DNA of 64,000 nt, from positions 50,513,304-50,577,303 of the forward strand of contig CM050650.1 in assembly GCA_027574665.1 (NCBI GenBank). Direction: 5' to 3'. The stretch comes from Rhynochetos jubatus (taxonomy: Eukaryota > Chordata > Aves > Eurypygiformes > Rhynochetidae). Under the pieces are notes generated by a model. It ran no database searches. It was not told the origin of the DNA and saw only the letters and a program-made list of their open reading frames with translations. Numbering within the stretch: position 1 is the stretch's first letter; every line of letters starts with the position of its first letter. Positions 36,111 to 48,690 of this stretch are shown here, one piece after another. The position numbers and the translations under genes are program-made.

Positions 36111-39100
36111 ATGTCAGAACTAAAAAGGAAATCTGTGGTTTGGATGCAGAAATGTAAAAATAGCTACAACTTTTTTTTCACTCTTGGCACAGTTCAGTCA
36201 TTTTTATTCTACGTATTGGGACTCTGCCTTCACGTCTTTTTCAAAAGCAGATCCTAAGCTTCTCCAAAATGCAATATTCTCAGTTCAGAACTGGAAAACC
36301 TGTGGGATTGATGACAATGGGGGTTAAAGCTTTGACACTTTTCGTGTGACTTGCCAAAGAAGTGACTTGCTCCTGAGTCCCTAGGCCCTGAGAAATGGCC
36401 TGTTGAGATGCTGGCGGGGCTGCTTGCCCACCAGCATTCTTCCAGACTTCACTTTGAATTCTGCAGCTCCCCTACACATCTGCCCCATGTAGTTGTGTCT
36501 CAGTTTAACCAGTTCGTATGTCCATTTGCTTGAATTTCCAATTGAGTTTGTACTAACATGCTAAATTTTAAACAGGTGCAGCTGGCATGCAGGTACGTTT
36601 GTTTCAGTATACTAGTTATGTGTATAACAACCTCCAGCATAAGGGCTGGACAGATGGTCAGGAGCAGCACTGTCTTAACTACCCATGATTTTAGTCACAA
36701 TCTTCTTCACTTACTTACAATTCATATATTACTTCATGGGTAAAAGTTACTAATGGTGGTGTATTCTAAGAGCTCGAATTGTGCTGCTGGCTGCATTTGT
36801 TTGTTAGTGGATGTGATGATGTATCACGCTGTTTGTGAAATATGAAATCTTCAGCATAGCAATACTGGAAACTGGTGCATTTCCATATTGTATTCGTATG
36901 AATGAAATTGCTCATGGTACATGAATTTATTAATACAAGTCACTTCAGAGGTGATAACTTCTTAATCTCATTACAATCATTTGAATACAAATCAGATGAA
37001 AGCCAAGAAGTTGAGTTACTTGGGAGCTTTTAATAAAAACAAATGCTGGGCTGCCTCTATCATGACACACCTCATGACCACAGCACCCATTTCTTTCTGG
37101 GATTTGTGCTGGCACTTCATTCTGAGAGAGAGAATTCAAACAGAGGCGTCCGGTTGACAGGACAGAAAGAATAAAGAAGTATTTATTTCCATGAAGCACT
37201 GCAGAATGAAATTATTTTAGCACTTACATAGTACTTCTTGTTCAACAAAAAGAAATAAACAGTAAATATGTTAAATTTCCGATGTATTTCAGATGAAAAC
37301 CAATATCAAACTAGTGAAACTTCCCAGAACTGGGAATCAAGACTTTAATTCTACTCACTATTTACTTCTGTTTACGTCTCCATCGTCTGGTGTCATTGAG
37401 GCATCAGGGAGAGGTGGAGGGCTGAATTTGTACTCCTCACTTTTCTTTCCCTAAATTTCTAGCCTCTGTATGTGAAATGTGTTACGTTCTGCTTAGTCAG
37501 CTTTAACCTACTACTGCATGCTAGACCATCAATTCTGTTTATACAGTTTCTTATGTCTTCTTTGCACCTGAATGCATTTCATGTACCCTGCAACCCTGTG
37601 TGTTCTGATTTTGTAGTACAAGTTTCTAGGGGAAATGCATTGCTCGGTGCAAATCCAATTCCTGCCCTTACATCCAGAACTGAGAACTGTGCCTCTGCCA
37701 TGCTTGCAGAAGTGGCACGCCACAGGAGTAAGACTGCAGTCTTCGAAGAATTTCCACTACTTAAGTCATTATGCTTGACCAAAAAGTTTCTCACTGTGTA
37801 TGTACATGCTTGAAAAAAATGTGTAATTTTATAGGAAGCATGGGAAATTAATCTGGAAGTGTGTAAAAGTTACTTAACTACATCCATTCCCTTACATAGC
37901 CCTTGCTGATTCTTCCAAACAAGAGATTAATACTATCCAACTCGTTAAATGTAAAATCGAAATAATTGCATTGGGATGTATGCCTTAGATATCTGAAGGA
38001 CATAGTTAAATATTTGTATACTTCTTTTTTTATTCGCTGTGCCAGTTATACTACTTTCCTCCATTCAGTACTGTGCTTAAAATGTGTGCACTCAAAAGTG
38101 AGATTTTAAAGTTATCATCTAGAGATTCAGATAAATGCCAAGAGATATTTACAAAAGCACCTAGGTACCTCTTGATCCCTCTGGGAATCAGAATGTTCTG
38201 ATATTTATGGAATCCCACAAACTTTGCTTTTCAGACAAGTTTTACTGTTTGTCACCTCTTACCAATGTGGGAGTAGGAGAGCTCATCCAAATGGAGCATC
38301 CTTTCTTCAGCTCCATTTCGATACATCTTAATTTTAGTAACTGGACTTAATTCTTTTGGATTTCCATCAGTAGTTCAGGCTTTGGGTAAATTCTCTAGTC
38401 TTCTGTTAAGCTAATATTTATTTCACTTCCAGTAGACAAAGTTTAAATTCTAAGTCTTTTCATAGGATGTATTCTTTGGAAGAGGTCTCAAATGTCTGCA
38501 CAGCTTCACCTGTGATCTCTTGCATAACATGTGCTGCTAAGAGTACCGAGTTGCTAGTGATTATTTAATTATTGAGGTGAAATGTCAAAAAGAAAACAGT
38601 GAGTATCAGATAGTCAGAGCTTAGCATATTAAAAAAGATTTAACTATATGTTTTGCCACTGGTCCAGATAATGTTATTTATATTTGATCATTATGAGTAT
38701 TCCTGGAAGGATGGGAAATGTTCAGTTCCCATTGGCTGGGACTCCTTTTTTGTCATATAAACCCTCCTTTACTCTCAAAATCACAATAAAATTCAAATTC
38801 TGCTGGTTTTGCTGAACAGTCTGAATATACAGCTTGCACAGTTCAGTTATTTCCAGAACACCTTTAAATAGAAATGAAAACCAGTAACAAGATGTACGAC
38901 AGGAGACTAACACGCTGCAGGGCATATGTACTGCACCCTGCCTGACACAGCGTTATGCAATCTCACCCTGCATTTTAGTATGCTAAGAGGCTACTTTCAA
39001 GTGCAAAACTTGAAAAGTTGTGTGAAATTTTACTGGTATATGGCTTTGTCCCTTAAAGATTAGCCAGATGTGAGCAGAAGATGTGAAATTGCAAGTATTT

Positions 39101-40360
39101 ACAACATTCATTGCTCAGCAAAACGATGGCAGCGTTCTCAGACATACTCAATGCTCTTCGAGTAACCTGACAACTTTGCAGTGGTGAGGTAGACTATGCG
39201 TTTGAAAACCCATGAAAATCCAATTTTAATTTTTAAACATAGATATTTCTTTAAACCATAAAAATAGGTTTGAGTTTATGCTTCTGTCAGTCATCAAAAA
39301 GGCAAAGGAATAACATCTCCAGCTGAATCACTGCAGTGGGAACGGGACATAAATCTTTACAAGACTGGTTGTTACAATCAATACCCAAGCAGTTTAGGTG
39401 ACAGGTACCCACTATCTAATAGATACAAACTGTTTTTTGTTTTATGCTGGGTTTTGCTAATTCCTTTGCTTCCTGCCTGTGGAGCTCTTGGTCGAAGGTG
39501 TCCACTGGGAACATGTCTACTCTTCATACAATGTCCATGACCGATATGGACACAAAAAGGCTTTTTCCCATTGCATAGTTGTTGTAGTCATTCCCTTGCC
39601 CACGGGCTCCGTGAGCGTATCCAGACTCCTTACGAAAAACAGCTCTGCCAGCTGAATGGCAGGAAGCTTATGAGTTTATTTGCCAGACTTCTCTGAATGC
39701 ATAAACTAGTTGCTGCAGCTCTAAAAATGATATGACTGGTACAATGGTGATTTTCTGCACTGAAGGTGGATGCCGGCAGGAGTTATGTACTGCAGATGTT
39801 TTAGTGAACTCTGAAAAGAACACGCTCTAATACAACACTCCCAAACATTTCTGCTAGCGTGTGATTTTCTCTCCATCATTATCTTCTGTGGAATTATGTC
39901 TGTGGGAAACCAGTTTATATGACTGTGCTTTACTGTGTCACAAGGAATTCTTTTCCCTTATATTACTGAATGTATGCTGGCTCTGAAGCTTACTTCAGTT
40001 TCCTGCATTTATTTGGTAGATGCAGTGTGGAAGAGCACAAGGGGCACAGAAAGCCAGTGTACCCGGTGCCTGCTAAGGTTAGGACTGAAGTGAAAATCTG
40101 TTGTGCCAATTAGTGGTTACTTAGAGTGCTGCCTAGCTGGGTCTTTTTGGATTCTGACTGTTCTCTGTGATTTCTAACACTGCCAAGGGGAAACACATAG
40201 TTTTATTTATTGGTCACTAACTGTTCTGTGATGGGTTTCAAAGTGGTCCAGTGGCGTACTAATAGCTTTTTTCTGAAAATAGTACATGTCCCCTGAAACT
40301 GAAGAGTCAGCCTCGCGTAGTCACGCTAGTACAAACACGCCGTGAGAAATGCTCGCGTTA
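36111..40360. other. Intron 1 segment immediately before PRKN exon 2, no gene recognised
   Basis: AT-rich intron with no repeat family recognised. The 113-codon frame at 37472-37813 is opposed by frames on the minus strand and has no family match. Nothing resembling an alternative parkin exon is seen. Confidence 0.6.
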
Positions 40361-40363
40361 AAA

Positions 40364-40383
40364 GGTGTTTTGCTCTTGTTCAG
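40364..40383 (+). other. Splice acceptor of PRKN exon 2
   Basis: A T-rich polypyrimidine stretch (tgttttgctcttgttcag) ends in the AG at 40382-40383. The reading frame of the parkin UBL starts directly after it, and the resulting exon length fits the family exactly, so this acceptor is well fixed. Confidence 0.93.
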
Positions 40384-40547
40384 TGTTTGTCAGGTTCAAC
40401 TCCAGCCATGGCTTCCCAGTGGAGGTTGGTTCGGACGCCAGCATCCTCCAGCTGAAGGAGATGGTTGCCCAGCGACAGGGAGTTCCAGCTGACCAGCTGC
40501 GGGTGATTTTTGCAGGGAGGGAGCTCAGCAATGACTTGACACTGCAG
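40384..40547 (+). CDS. PRKN: PRKN (parkin) exon 2, internal coding exon, UBL domain residues 3-57
   Basis: Parkin is a cytosolic RBR-type E3 ubiquitin ligase that PINK1 activates on damaged mitochondria. The exon begins TG at 40384 (with the last G of exon 1 this makes Val3) and reads [14 protein letters not shown] from residue 4, ending at Gln57. It covers most of the N-terminal ubiquitin-like domain, which autoinhibits the ligase and binds proteasome and SH3/UIM partners. Its 164-bp length and phases (enters phase 1, leaves phase 0) equal my recollection of human exon 2. Relative to human parkin from memory there are nine substitutions: D18G, T21A, F24L, V29M, K32Q, K48R, R51S, W54L and V56L. 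Residues K27, R33, R42, I44 and A46 are kept; R33, R42 and A46 are human disease-variant positions. Ser65, the PINK1 site, is in exon 3, outside the window. The in-frame ATG at 40365 is intronic and is not a start. No frameshift or stop is present. Confidence 0.97.
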
Positions 40548-40553
40548 GTAAGT
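40548..40553 (+). other. Splice donor of PRKN exon 2
   Basis: CAG|gtaagt is a full-consensus U1 donor. The parkin similarity ends at the CAG (Gln57), and the frame continues only into four nonsense codons before a stop, as expected for intron sequence. Confidence 0.95.
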
Positions 40554-43500
40554 CTCCCTTGATAGCTTCGCTTCTGGACTGCTGCCAGCCACGCTGCCTC
40601 TGCCTCTAATGCTGCCAATCTGACATTCATGCCTGAGATCTAATAGAATAAATAGTGCCTGGGGATTCCTTGAACTTTACTCCACACTGCTTCATTAATT
40701 CTGACCTTCTTAATTATGCATTAAAACAGCAAGCAGGAGGGATAGGGGAAGAGAGAGAATACGAGAGAGAGAGCATGAGGGAGAGCTGTGCCTAGTGAAT
40801 AAATGTTTACTGACTACAGAAGCAAGCCATGCACAATTTCTGTATCTGTTCAATTTCTATCTTACTTATTCCATTTGAATCTTAATGAAGAAGGATGTGA
40901 ATTGATTGCTCTAAATCAGGCTGCAGAGTCATCACGTTTTATAGAATTTGTAACCCAATTGTGACCCCTGGAGGATAGCTGCACGGCTGCTGCTGCTCCT
41001 GGGCTGCTGCGTGCGCAGGTGCGCGCGCTGCTGGAGGGATGGTTCCAGTTCAGGGAGCCCACGGAGGTGTACTCTGAACCACTGAACTCCTGAGCGTGTG
41101 AAGCTAAGAGGGTAGCAGGGAGCATGGAGGAGCGGCTGTTAAGTAGGTATCTGAATTTCAGCTCCTGAAGGTTAGCTAACTGTTCTCTTCAGTAAATGCA
41201 GAGAGGGGTTCGTAAGCATGGAAAGATACGGTCAACTTTCTCTTCCTTTTGTCATTGTTGCTGTTATCGGTGCTGCCCCAGTTGCTTTATAAGTACGATG
41301 TTTATCCTGTATGTGGATTTGGCAACTCACTCGGGTAGCCAGGGATTAGCATAAGATCACACATTTAAGACATTTGGGGAACCTGGGGAAACCTTACTGG
41401 CCTTTCGACAGGGTGCAAATACTGACTTAATGAAATTGCTGTCCTTCTGCAGTGTTATCAAAGAACTGCAGATGCAATCTGTAGTAGTGCAGGTGATTAT
41501 ATAAAAGATCCCTCACAGGCAGAACTATTTCAGATTAATTGGCACTCATATTTCAGAAGTATTGCTGTATTAGAATGGCTGCTAAGCCTGGGTATGGAAA
41601 GTCACTACTGTATTGATGACCTATCACTGTTTCTCCTTGGGTATGATATTTATTGCTTTGCAAAGGATTTTAAGGGGTTTCAGCACACAAAGGAAGGTAT
41701 GGAAACGCGAATTGTTGGCAGTATCCAATGCATGACCTGTGGATAGTGTTGATGCATATATTCATCGCATAAAGGGCAATGTGCTTCACTTACTTTTATG
41801 TGAAACCATACGTATGAAAATGTAAGAGTAAAAAAAAAAATATATATTGTGAATTGTAGAAGTTGCTGGTTGCTAGATTTGGGTGTCTGTGTTGCTATGT
41901 CAGGAGCTTCTGAACCACATAGCATTTCCTGGGAAGCTGTAAGTACTGGAGTTACTGCCATTTTATGTCAGCATGGAACACAGATTTTGAGCCTAGTTTT
42001 ACACTTGCAACCAAGTTTGTTGATGGCTAAACCATACAATCTATTACCAGTGTAAATTAAAAATTGCTTTCAAATAATACAGGCCTGTTGATGACTTAAT
42101 TAATTTCATTAGAATGTCAGAATTACCATGTGTAGTCAAGACTTTGTATTATTTAGTGAACTGGACCTAGACTTATTGCTTTGACTCTCTGCTTCTAAAG
42201 CGGTTAGGAAGTTCAAATGCTGTTTCAAATGGTATAATCCATACTTCTGTATTTAAGTGTCTTAAATATTGCAATGATTAATATGATCAGCAAGGGATCA
42301 ACTACATTTTTCTTTTAGATACTTAATTAAGCATATTTTACCTTGCTTCTGTGTTTGCAGGTTTTTTTCTGTCATTTATATGTGTATCCGTATTTATTGT
42401 TGAAGTTCGTTAGCACAAAAAGCAGTTGAGGGTTTGAGGTATCTGAGTTCCTATGGTAGGCAGTTTGGGGCTTTCTGCATAAGCAGCTGAATGCTAGTAA
42501 AACTTGAGTGCCAGTGGAATACTAACTGCTGGTATTTATGTTGCATCTCTGATTTCAGAGTTAACATCACATGAACAAATTAACTAGTTCTTGTTTTCTA
42601 GACCTATGGATTTGTATACAGAATAAGAAAAATACGACACAGATTTATGCTTAGCTGATGTTTCTAAGTAATCTTATGTAACATAGAATTTCTAGTAAGA
42701 CTTCTTTGTCCTTCCATCTTCTGTAAATTACTTTTGAACTTACTTGCCCAAGATAATGTGGGAAAATCTAGAGGTCAGGAAGGAGAACTGATCATAATAC
42801 AGATAATGAGATTATAGAGGACATGGGAAAAGCTGCAATAATTGCAGGAGTATGAGGCAGGGATACAGGAAATACTCCAGGTTAGCACACTGTATTGGTT
42901 TCACAGCTCAGAGAAAATCTGGATTCGGCTTGACAGGTACTTTAGGGTCTTGGTCAGCTGATACGAAGCATAACCGAGAATGTGAAAGCTGTGTTTGTTT
43001 TCCTGTTTGGAAAGAAGTAAAAATCATTCTTTAATGGTAGCTGAAACTGGTAAAAGAGAAATGAAGCTGGAATGGGCAAACATTAAAGAGATACTGTTGT
43101 AAGGAAGAAAGTGCCAATTTGAGATCTTAAATAAGTAATTTAATATCAACAACAGTAAAAAAAAAAGTAGGAAAGATAGAAGTGAAATATGTGTGGAGAC
43201 ATTTAATTTGGTATCTCAGATAAGTGTTTTGTCCTTGAAAAAAGAGAGGAAGATTAGACACTGATTCAACTGTGCACAGGGGAGATCAGTATCTTAGCTG
43301 GTGACTAAGGGGCAAGTAGTGAAATTAGAGCCATGGTAAGGAAAGATTGGTAATGACTGGATGAAGAATGAGATCTGCAAAATTTGGATCGAATAAGGAA
43401 TTAGAGCAATAAACTGCTTCCTAAAAGCACAGCAAATGGTGTTACTTTAAGAGTGCTAAATATTCCAAAGAATGATGAAGAGCTCCCTGCTGATTACAGT

Positions 43501-46500
43501 TCATTTGGAATGAATAGAAGTAATTAATTAATAGATACCCAAAACAGGAATTCTTTGACAAGGCCATCATCGGTATTTGAGAACAGCAGTGAGATCTGGT
43601 GACAATCACAGGGGCCAAAGAAAAACAGAGCCATCACAGTCACCAAAGGAATGAACAGGAGGTAGCTACATATCAGGAACACTGAAGTGTTAGAACAGGA
43701 GGTGACTGCTTGCAGTAATACTGTTCTTGCCTCCAAGAACAGCAGAATCATTTAACAAACCTTCTGGAAGCAAAATATTTAGTATGTATTGATACACAAT
43801 TTTGCTCAGTTCAAACAATTTGAAATTTACTACTGGTAACAGAAGCAACATTATATTAGTACAGGCTTGCCCTTTCTTGGAGAACTCAAAACCCCTTTGT
43901 ATGAAGAAGCAGTTTGCAAATAGTTTGTAAGAGATATTCCCTACCTTGCAGAGTTTACCATATAAATGATTAAGGCAGACAGATGACGTGATGGGAATCA
44001 GCGGTCTGGCTTGTTCACAGTCAGTGGCAAAACAGGGAGAGAATTGAGTCTTCTGCTTCCCAATCAAGTACCGTTTCTTTTTGACAGTGTTTTCTCTATG
44101 AGGCAATTGTCGAAAATACAGTTCTTTGAAACAAAGGCTAAGGTGTGATTAGTAGCAGGACTTGTTAGGTTTAATGCAGTGCTCCACTGGCACAGCTTCT
44201 CAATTGGAGTTGGCTGATGTTTGACCGGAGCATAGGCTTCATGTGGATTTGGCTTTGACTGCAACCATCCATATAGGTGCTTTCCTAAAGTTATTTATAC
44301 ATACATTCAAGAAACAAACAAGCATGGGTAGAATTACTGTTAAGCACTGGTGGGTGAGCTCGTGAGCATAACTGAAAATGAGTAAAAGGGAATGGCATCA
44401 CTGGAGTAGCAACATAGATGACCATCTCTACACAGGAGGGAAAAGAGAAATGGTAGGGGAGGAATGATGCTGTAATTAATGTTACTGTGCTGTGGTTTGA
44501 CAGTGGTTTGGAAGGAGTATGCTTTGCTGGGGAACAGTTTCCAAATAGTAAACATTAGAGGTCAATCCAGAGAGCACCTGATTCTGCTGACAGCACTACC
44601 AGTGTGTTTATGTGGAAAACTCAGAGTAACTTTTGACAATGGGTCTCAGTTTGTATCTTTCACATTTTAAATATTTATGAAAACAGGATATCATCAATAT
44701 CATTGTTCACTGTGAACAACCTTCTTAGCAGAAACAGGTATTAGAACATGGCATTTTATCCAAGAAGGACCTTGGGTACCTACGTGTATGCCAACTTTCT
44801 CACTCTCTAAGCACAGCTCAGTACAACAGAGCTTACAGCCATTCTTGTATTGCCCAGTTTTGGCTTACTAAATGTGTAAAGGAGAAACCAAGTGACATAG
44901 TGCAAAATGTGTCCCTAACCAGCAAAAAAAACCCCACGTGCTCAACTTTTGTTATACACCCATGAGCACTAAGGTTAGGATGGGTTCTTTGACATACACT
45001 ACAAGTAGTGCCTTTTGTTACAACCTACGGTTCTCTCTATAGGACACCAAATCATTCATGGGAACATCTTTGATATTTAGCAGTTTTGTGGGTTACGGAA
45101 TACCAATATTTGCATACATAAACGCTGTTTGGAGAGATTTGCTCACAGACATCCCGAATGAATCAATCATCCTATGTGAAATTCAAAAAGAGAAAATCAT
45201 TTTATGTATATGTGTTTAAGTCAGTGTTTTGGGTCAATATTTGATCGATCTGTGGACCTTTTCTTACTTGTGAAGCTGGAAGAGATGTGTATTGTACTTT
45301 CTGAAACCAGAAAAAGCTAGCTGAAGAACACTTAGGTATGTTATAGTAATAAAAGGAATCTAGAGATGCTGTCTGTGTTGCCAGGTAATATGGACTTGGC
45401 TAAATGAGTGGATAGTAGTATTGCTCATTCTTGCTTCTTTTGCTGGCTGCAGACTCACTCTGTGTGGCAACAGAGGCTCTGCCTATTGAACAAGATTTTC
45501 CAGGGCTTGCGATGGGCCTGGTGGCATTATGTGTCATAATAAATGTGGAAAATACCACATAGCCATACTGAGTATGAAATTAAGTCAGGTCCAGCTCTGG
45601 TCTACAGGTTTTCTGTATCTCTTTAAGAGGATGTAGATATAGCTCATTAATTGCTTTGGCAGATAAAGCTCTAAATGCATCAAGAAATTACACCTTTGAG
45701 CCCCATAGCACATTTCCATTCTGCTTTTAAATGCATTGCTGTTCTATTCTTTTTATGCTAAGTTTTTTCCTGGAAATAGGACACCATGAAAAAGATATAA
45801 CTATAGCCAAGTAAGGGATGAATTATTTTCAAGTAGTTTGGTAACTCCAGAAAACAAACGGGTCATGTGTAAAAGGGGCTGCAGCATTTAGGATGGCCTT
45901 GAACTTTGCTGGTACCTTCTGGATTCTTCTCAGATTTCTTATGTGTTTTAGCTGGTCTGTTGGTAGTTGAGGAGGAAGTGTGACAGGGTTTTCCTTACAA
46001 AATTTCTGCAGTGTGCACTCTTTACAAGTTTGGCTTTAATTTCTGGAAGTATCTGAGTTTCGGTAACAGGATGAATTGTGTTGTCTGCTAAATCTGGTTC
46101 ATGGTTCCCTGGAATAGGTTGGCTGGTGCCTGTTTTCTTACAGGATTTTTACTGACTTGTAATATTTCTGAATGAGCTGTGTTGCCCTTTTAGAATCATT
46201 TCCAAATTTCTAAATGTGAGTTTCTCTTGTTTTCCAATTTGCTGGCAGTTTCAGTAAGTTGGGAGTCTATGGAATTAATTTCCATTCCGTCTATTGCTGT
46301 TACTACTTTCTTATATCTGAGAACATGTTCAGGCTGCAGATGATTTTTTTTTTTAACTTCATTTCTCTTAGGCAGTTAAAATTCACTACATTGAGGCCAT
46401 TAAGTGAATGTTATGAAATCCATTTCTGAAAGAGCAGTTGCTTTGCGTGGGTCTGATAGAGAAACTGCAATACTATTTGCACGCAATACAGTATGTTGAT

Positions 46501-47750
46501 AAGAAACTCCTCCAGCAAACCACTGTAGTTCTTCTCAAGACATATATAGTGTTTCAGAACGAAATTATCTTGAAAATTGCACTAATATTAGATGTGCTTT
46601 TGTTTTCTACCTGAATATTGGCATTCAACAGACATTTTTTGAATCTTTTTTGTTCATCATGAGTATAATCCAATTAATAAGTTTATGATGCTGTCCGTTT
46701 TTTGATTTAGATTCTGCTTTAGGTTGCAGAAGGAAAATGTGTAGGAAATAAAACTTCAAGTAGTTGTTGAAGTGATAGCAGTGAGTAATAACTTCTATGA
46801 GTTTGTAAATCATGACAGTAAAAGAAAGGTCAGTCCACGTCTTTCATTCATCACCTTTCTAAATTGCTCTGGTGAAAAAGTGTTTAGCATATTGCACAGC
46901 ATTACCAAAGGCTATAGTTGAATTAGGAGAAGTTCAAGGGTAAGAGAGATATTTCATTCTTTCTTCCTCCCTTTTCCCCAAAAGAAAAACATGGTATTCA
47001 CTGTTACGGTAAACTACATTTATATGAAAGGATCCATAGAGACTATGTGCTTGCTAATTCATAACTAAAATAGAACAATAACTGAAAACTATTTGTATTG
47101 TGTTAAAAAAAACAAGCAAAAATAGAGTTTATTTAACACTTTATTTGGTGAAAATACTGGATTAAGAAATGGGAAATTGGGACACAGTATCTGTGGATTA
47201 TTTTTTAACATTGAGAATTTTGCATCTGGAAAATCAAATTGTGAAGGGATAGGTGGAAAATTCAGTGTTGGAAATGTATTTTAGAATAGCAAGTAGCATA
47301 CCAAATATGTCTCCTCAACAGGAAGATGGAATGTAGTCCCTTGCCATTCTAATTTCTTTGCTTTAGTCTTAATTTTACTTATTAATATTTTTACAGCTCT
47401 GATAATCTGAAATGTCGTCTGTAATACATTCATAATTGTAATTATCAAGGTCACAGTGTGATTGAATGAAACTTTCTGTCTTTCTTCTTCCTTCATACTC
47501 TAGGAGATGCAGTATTATTCCTGTTCAGAGTGGCTTTGATGGGGAAGGGAAGGAGGAGGAAAAAATCTTAAAAACAGAGATGTTGCATTATGACAGCAAA
47601 GGCCTCATGACAGAAAGTAATATTGGACATCCTAAAAAAAATATATTCTCTTTAATCCTGTGTTGGTTTTTAGAAGACATTTATTTTAGGCATTATTGAA
47701 GCAAAAGTAGGATATAATTTCTTATAGATAATTTCATTAGAGCAACCCGC
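40554..47750. other. Intron 2 segment after PRKN exon 2, no gene recognised
   Basis: Contains a GA-rich run (40742-40785) and a GC-rich CpG-bearing patch (about 40965-41070). A broad plus-strand purine bias over about 42730-43500 may mark an old unrecognised repeat. The 138-codon minus frame at 43690-44106 has no recognisable domain. Confidence 0.55.
40742..40785. repeat. GA-rich microsatellite-like run
   Basis: Imperfect GA repeats (ggggaagagagagaatac, then gagagagagagcatgagg), about 200 bp downstream of the exon 2 donor. Confidence 0.7.
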
Positions 47751-48690
47751 TGTTGTGGATTAGGCCCAGCTGGCAACTCAGCCTCACATGGCTGCTCTCT
47801 CACTCCTCCCCCTGGTGGGATGGAGAGGAAAAAATATAAGGAAAGCCTCTGGGTTTAAACAAAGACAGGGAAGGATCACTCACCAGTTATGGTCACGGGT
47901 AAAACAGACTTGACTTGGGGAGATCAGTTTAATTAGTTTACTAATCAAATCAGAGTAGGATAATGAGAGATAAAACCAGATCTTAAAAGCCTTCCCCTCA
48001 CTCCTCCCTTCTTCCAAGGCTCAGCTTTCCTCCCCATTTCTCTACCTCCACCCCCCAGCGGTCCAGGGGATGGGGAATGGGGGTTTGGTCAGTCCATCAC
48101 AGCTTGTCTCTGCTGCTCCTCCCTCCTCAGGGGGAGGGATCCTCACACTCTGCCCGTGCTCCAGCGTGGGGTCCCTCCCACGGGAGACAGTCCACAAGCT
48201 TCTTCAATGTGAACTGCTCCAGTGTGGGTCCCTTCTGCCGGGTGCAGTCCTTCAGGAGCAGCCTGCTCCAGCGTGTGTACTTCTCATGGAGTCATGGGTT
48301 CTTTGTGTGCAGCCACCTGCTTCGGCATGGGGTCCTCCCCGTGCAGCAGTGGGTCTCTGCTCCCCCATGACCCTCCATGGCTGCAGGGGCGCAGCCTGCC
48401 CTCTCACCACGGGCTGCAGGGGAACCCCTGCTCCAGCCCATCTCCTCCTGCCTTTCCTCACTGACCTGTGTGTCTGCCCTGTTTTCTCTCTCACATCCCA
48501 CTCCTCTCTCTGCTGCTGATTGTCCTATGTTTTCTTCTTTTAAATATGTTAATTACAGAGGCACTAATTGGCTCAGCCTTGGCCAGAGTTGGGTCCAGTG
48601 TGGAGCCAGGGAAGCTTCTAGCAGCTTCTCACGGGAGCCACCCCTGTAACCACTCCCTGCTACCAAAGCCCCACCACACAAACTGAAGAA
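47751..48690 (-). mobile_element. Solo LTR of an endogenous retrovirus (ERVK-like), apparently antisense to PRKN
   Basis: Starts tgttgtggattaggcccagc and ends near cccaccacacaaactgaa. The middle holds the repeated promoter-distal blocks I know from a common avian LTR, such as ctgctccagcgtgtgtactt, gtgcagtccttcaggagcag and ggggtccctcccacgggaga. The minus strand has the decayed TATA-like aacatatttaaaag near 48540, and the AT-rich poly(A)-signal region lies near 47930, so transcription would run right to left. Flanks acccgc (47745-47750) and accctc (48691-48696) are a 6-bp target-site duplication with one mismatch. No internal viral genes remain, so it formed by LTR-LTR recombination. The 149- and 97-codon frames inside are not genes. 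Family name is from recall. Confidence 0.85.

Larger units (their letters stand above)
1..40383 (+). other. PRKN: PRKN intron 1, 3' portion (incomplete at left)
   Basis: The whole stretch upstream of exon 2 lies inside intron 1, because exon 1 of parkin encodes only seven coding bases plus the 5' UTR and no such exon adjoins. No additional exon is recognisable. At least 40 kb is seen; parkin introns are very large in vertebrates, and the human gene spans the FRA6E fragile site. Individual repeats are listed separately. Confidence 0.88.

Noticed and set aside
40365..40562. 65-codon open frame with an ATG just before the parkin sequence, as a possible alternative start
   Set aside because: The ATG lies in the polypyrimidine tract of intron 1 and the codons before Val3 are intronic; the exact 164-bp exon with consensus splice sites explains the frame.
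43690..44106. 138-codon minus-strand frame, the longest outside repeats
   Set aside because: No recognisable domain, irregular composition, no splice or promoter context; expected by chance in 64 kb.
48070..48686. Several 70-149 codon frames on both strands
   Set aside because: All lie inside the GC-rich body of the solo LTR and overlap in several frames; this is a composition effect.
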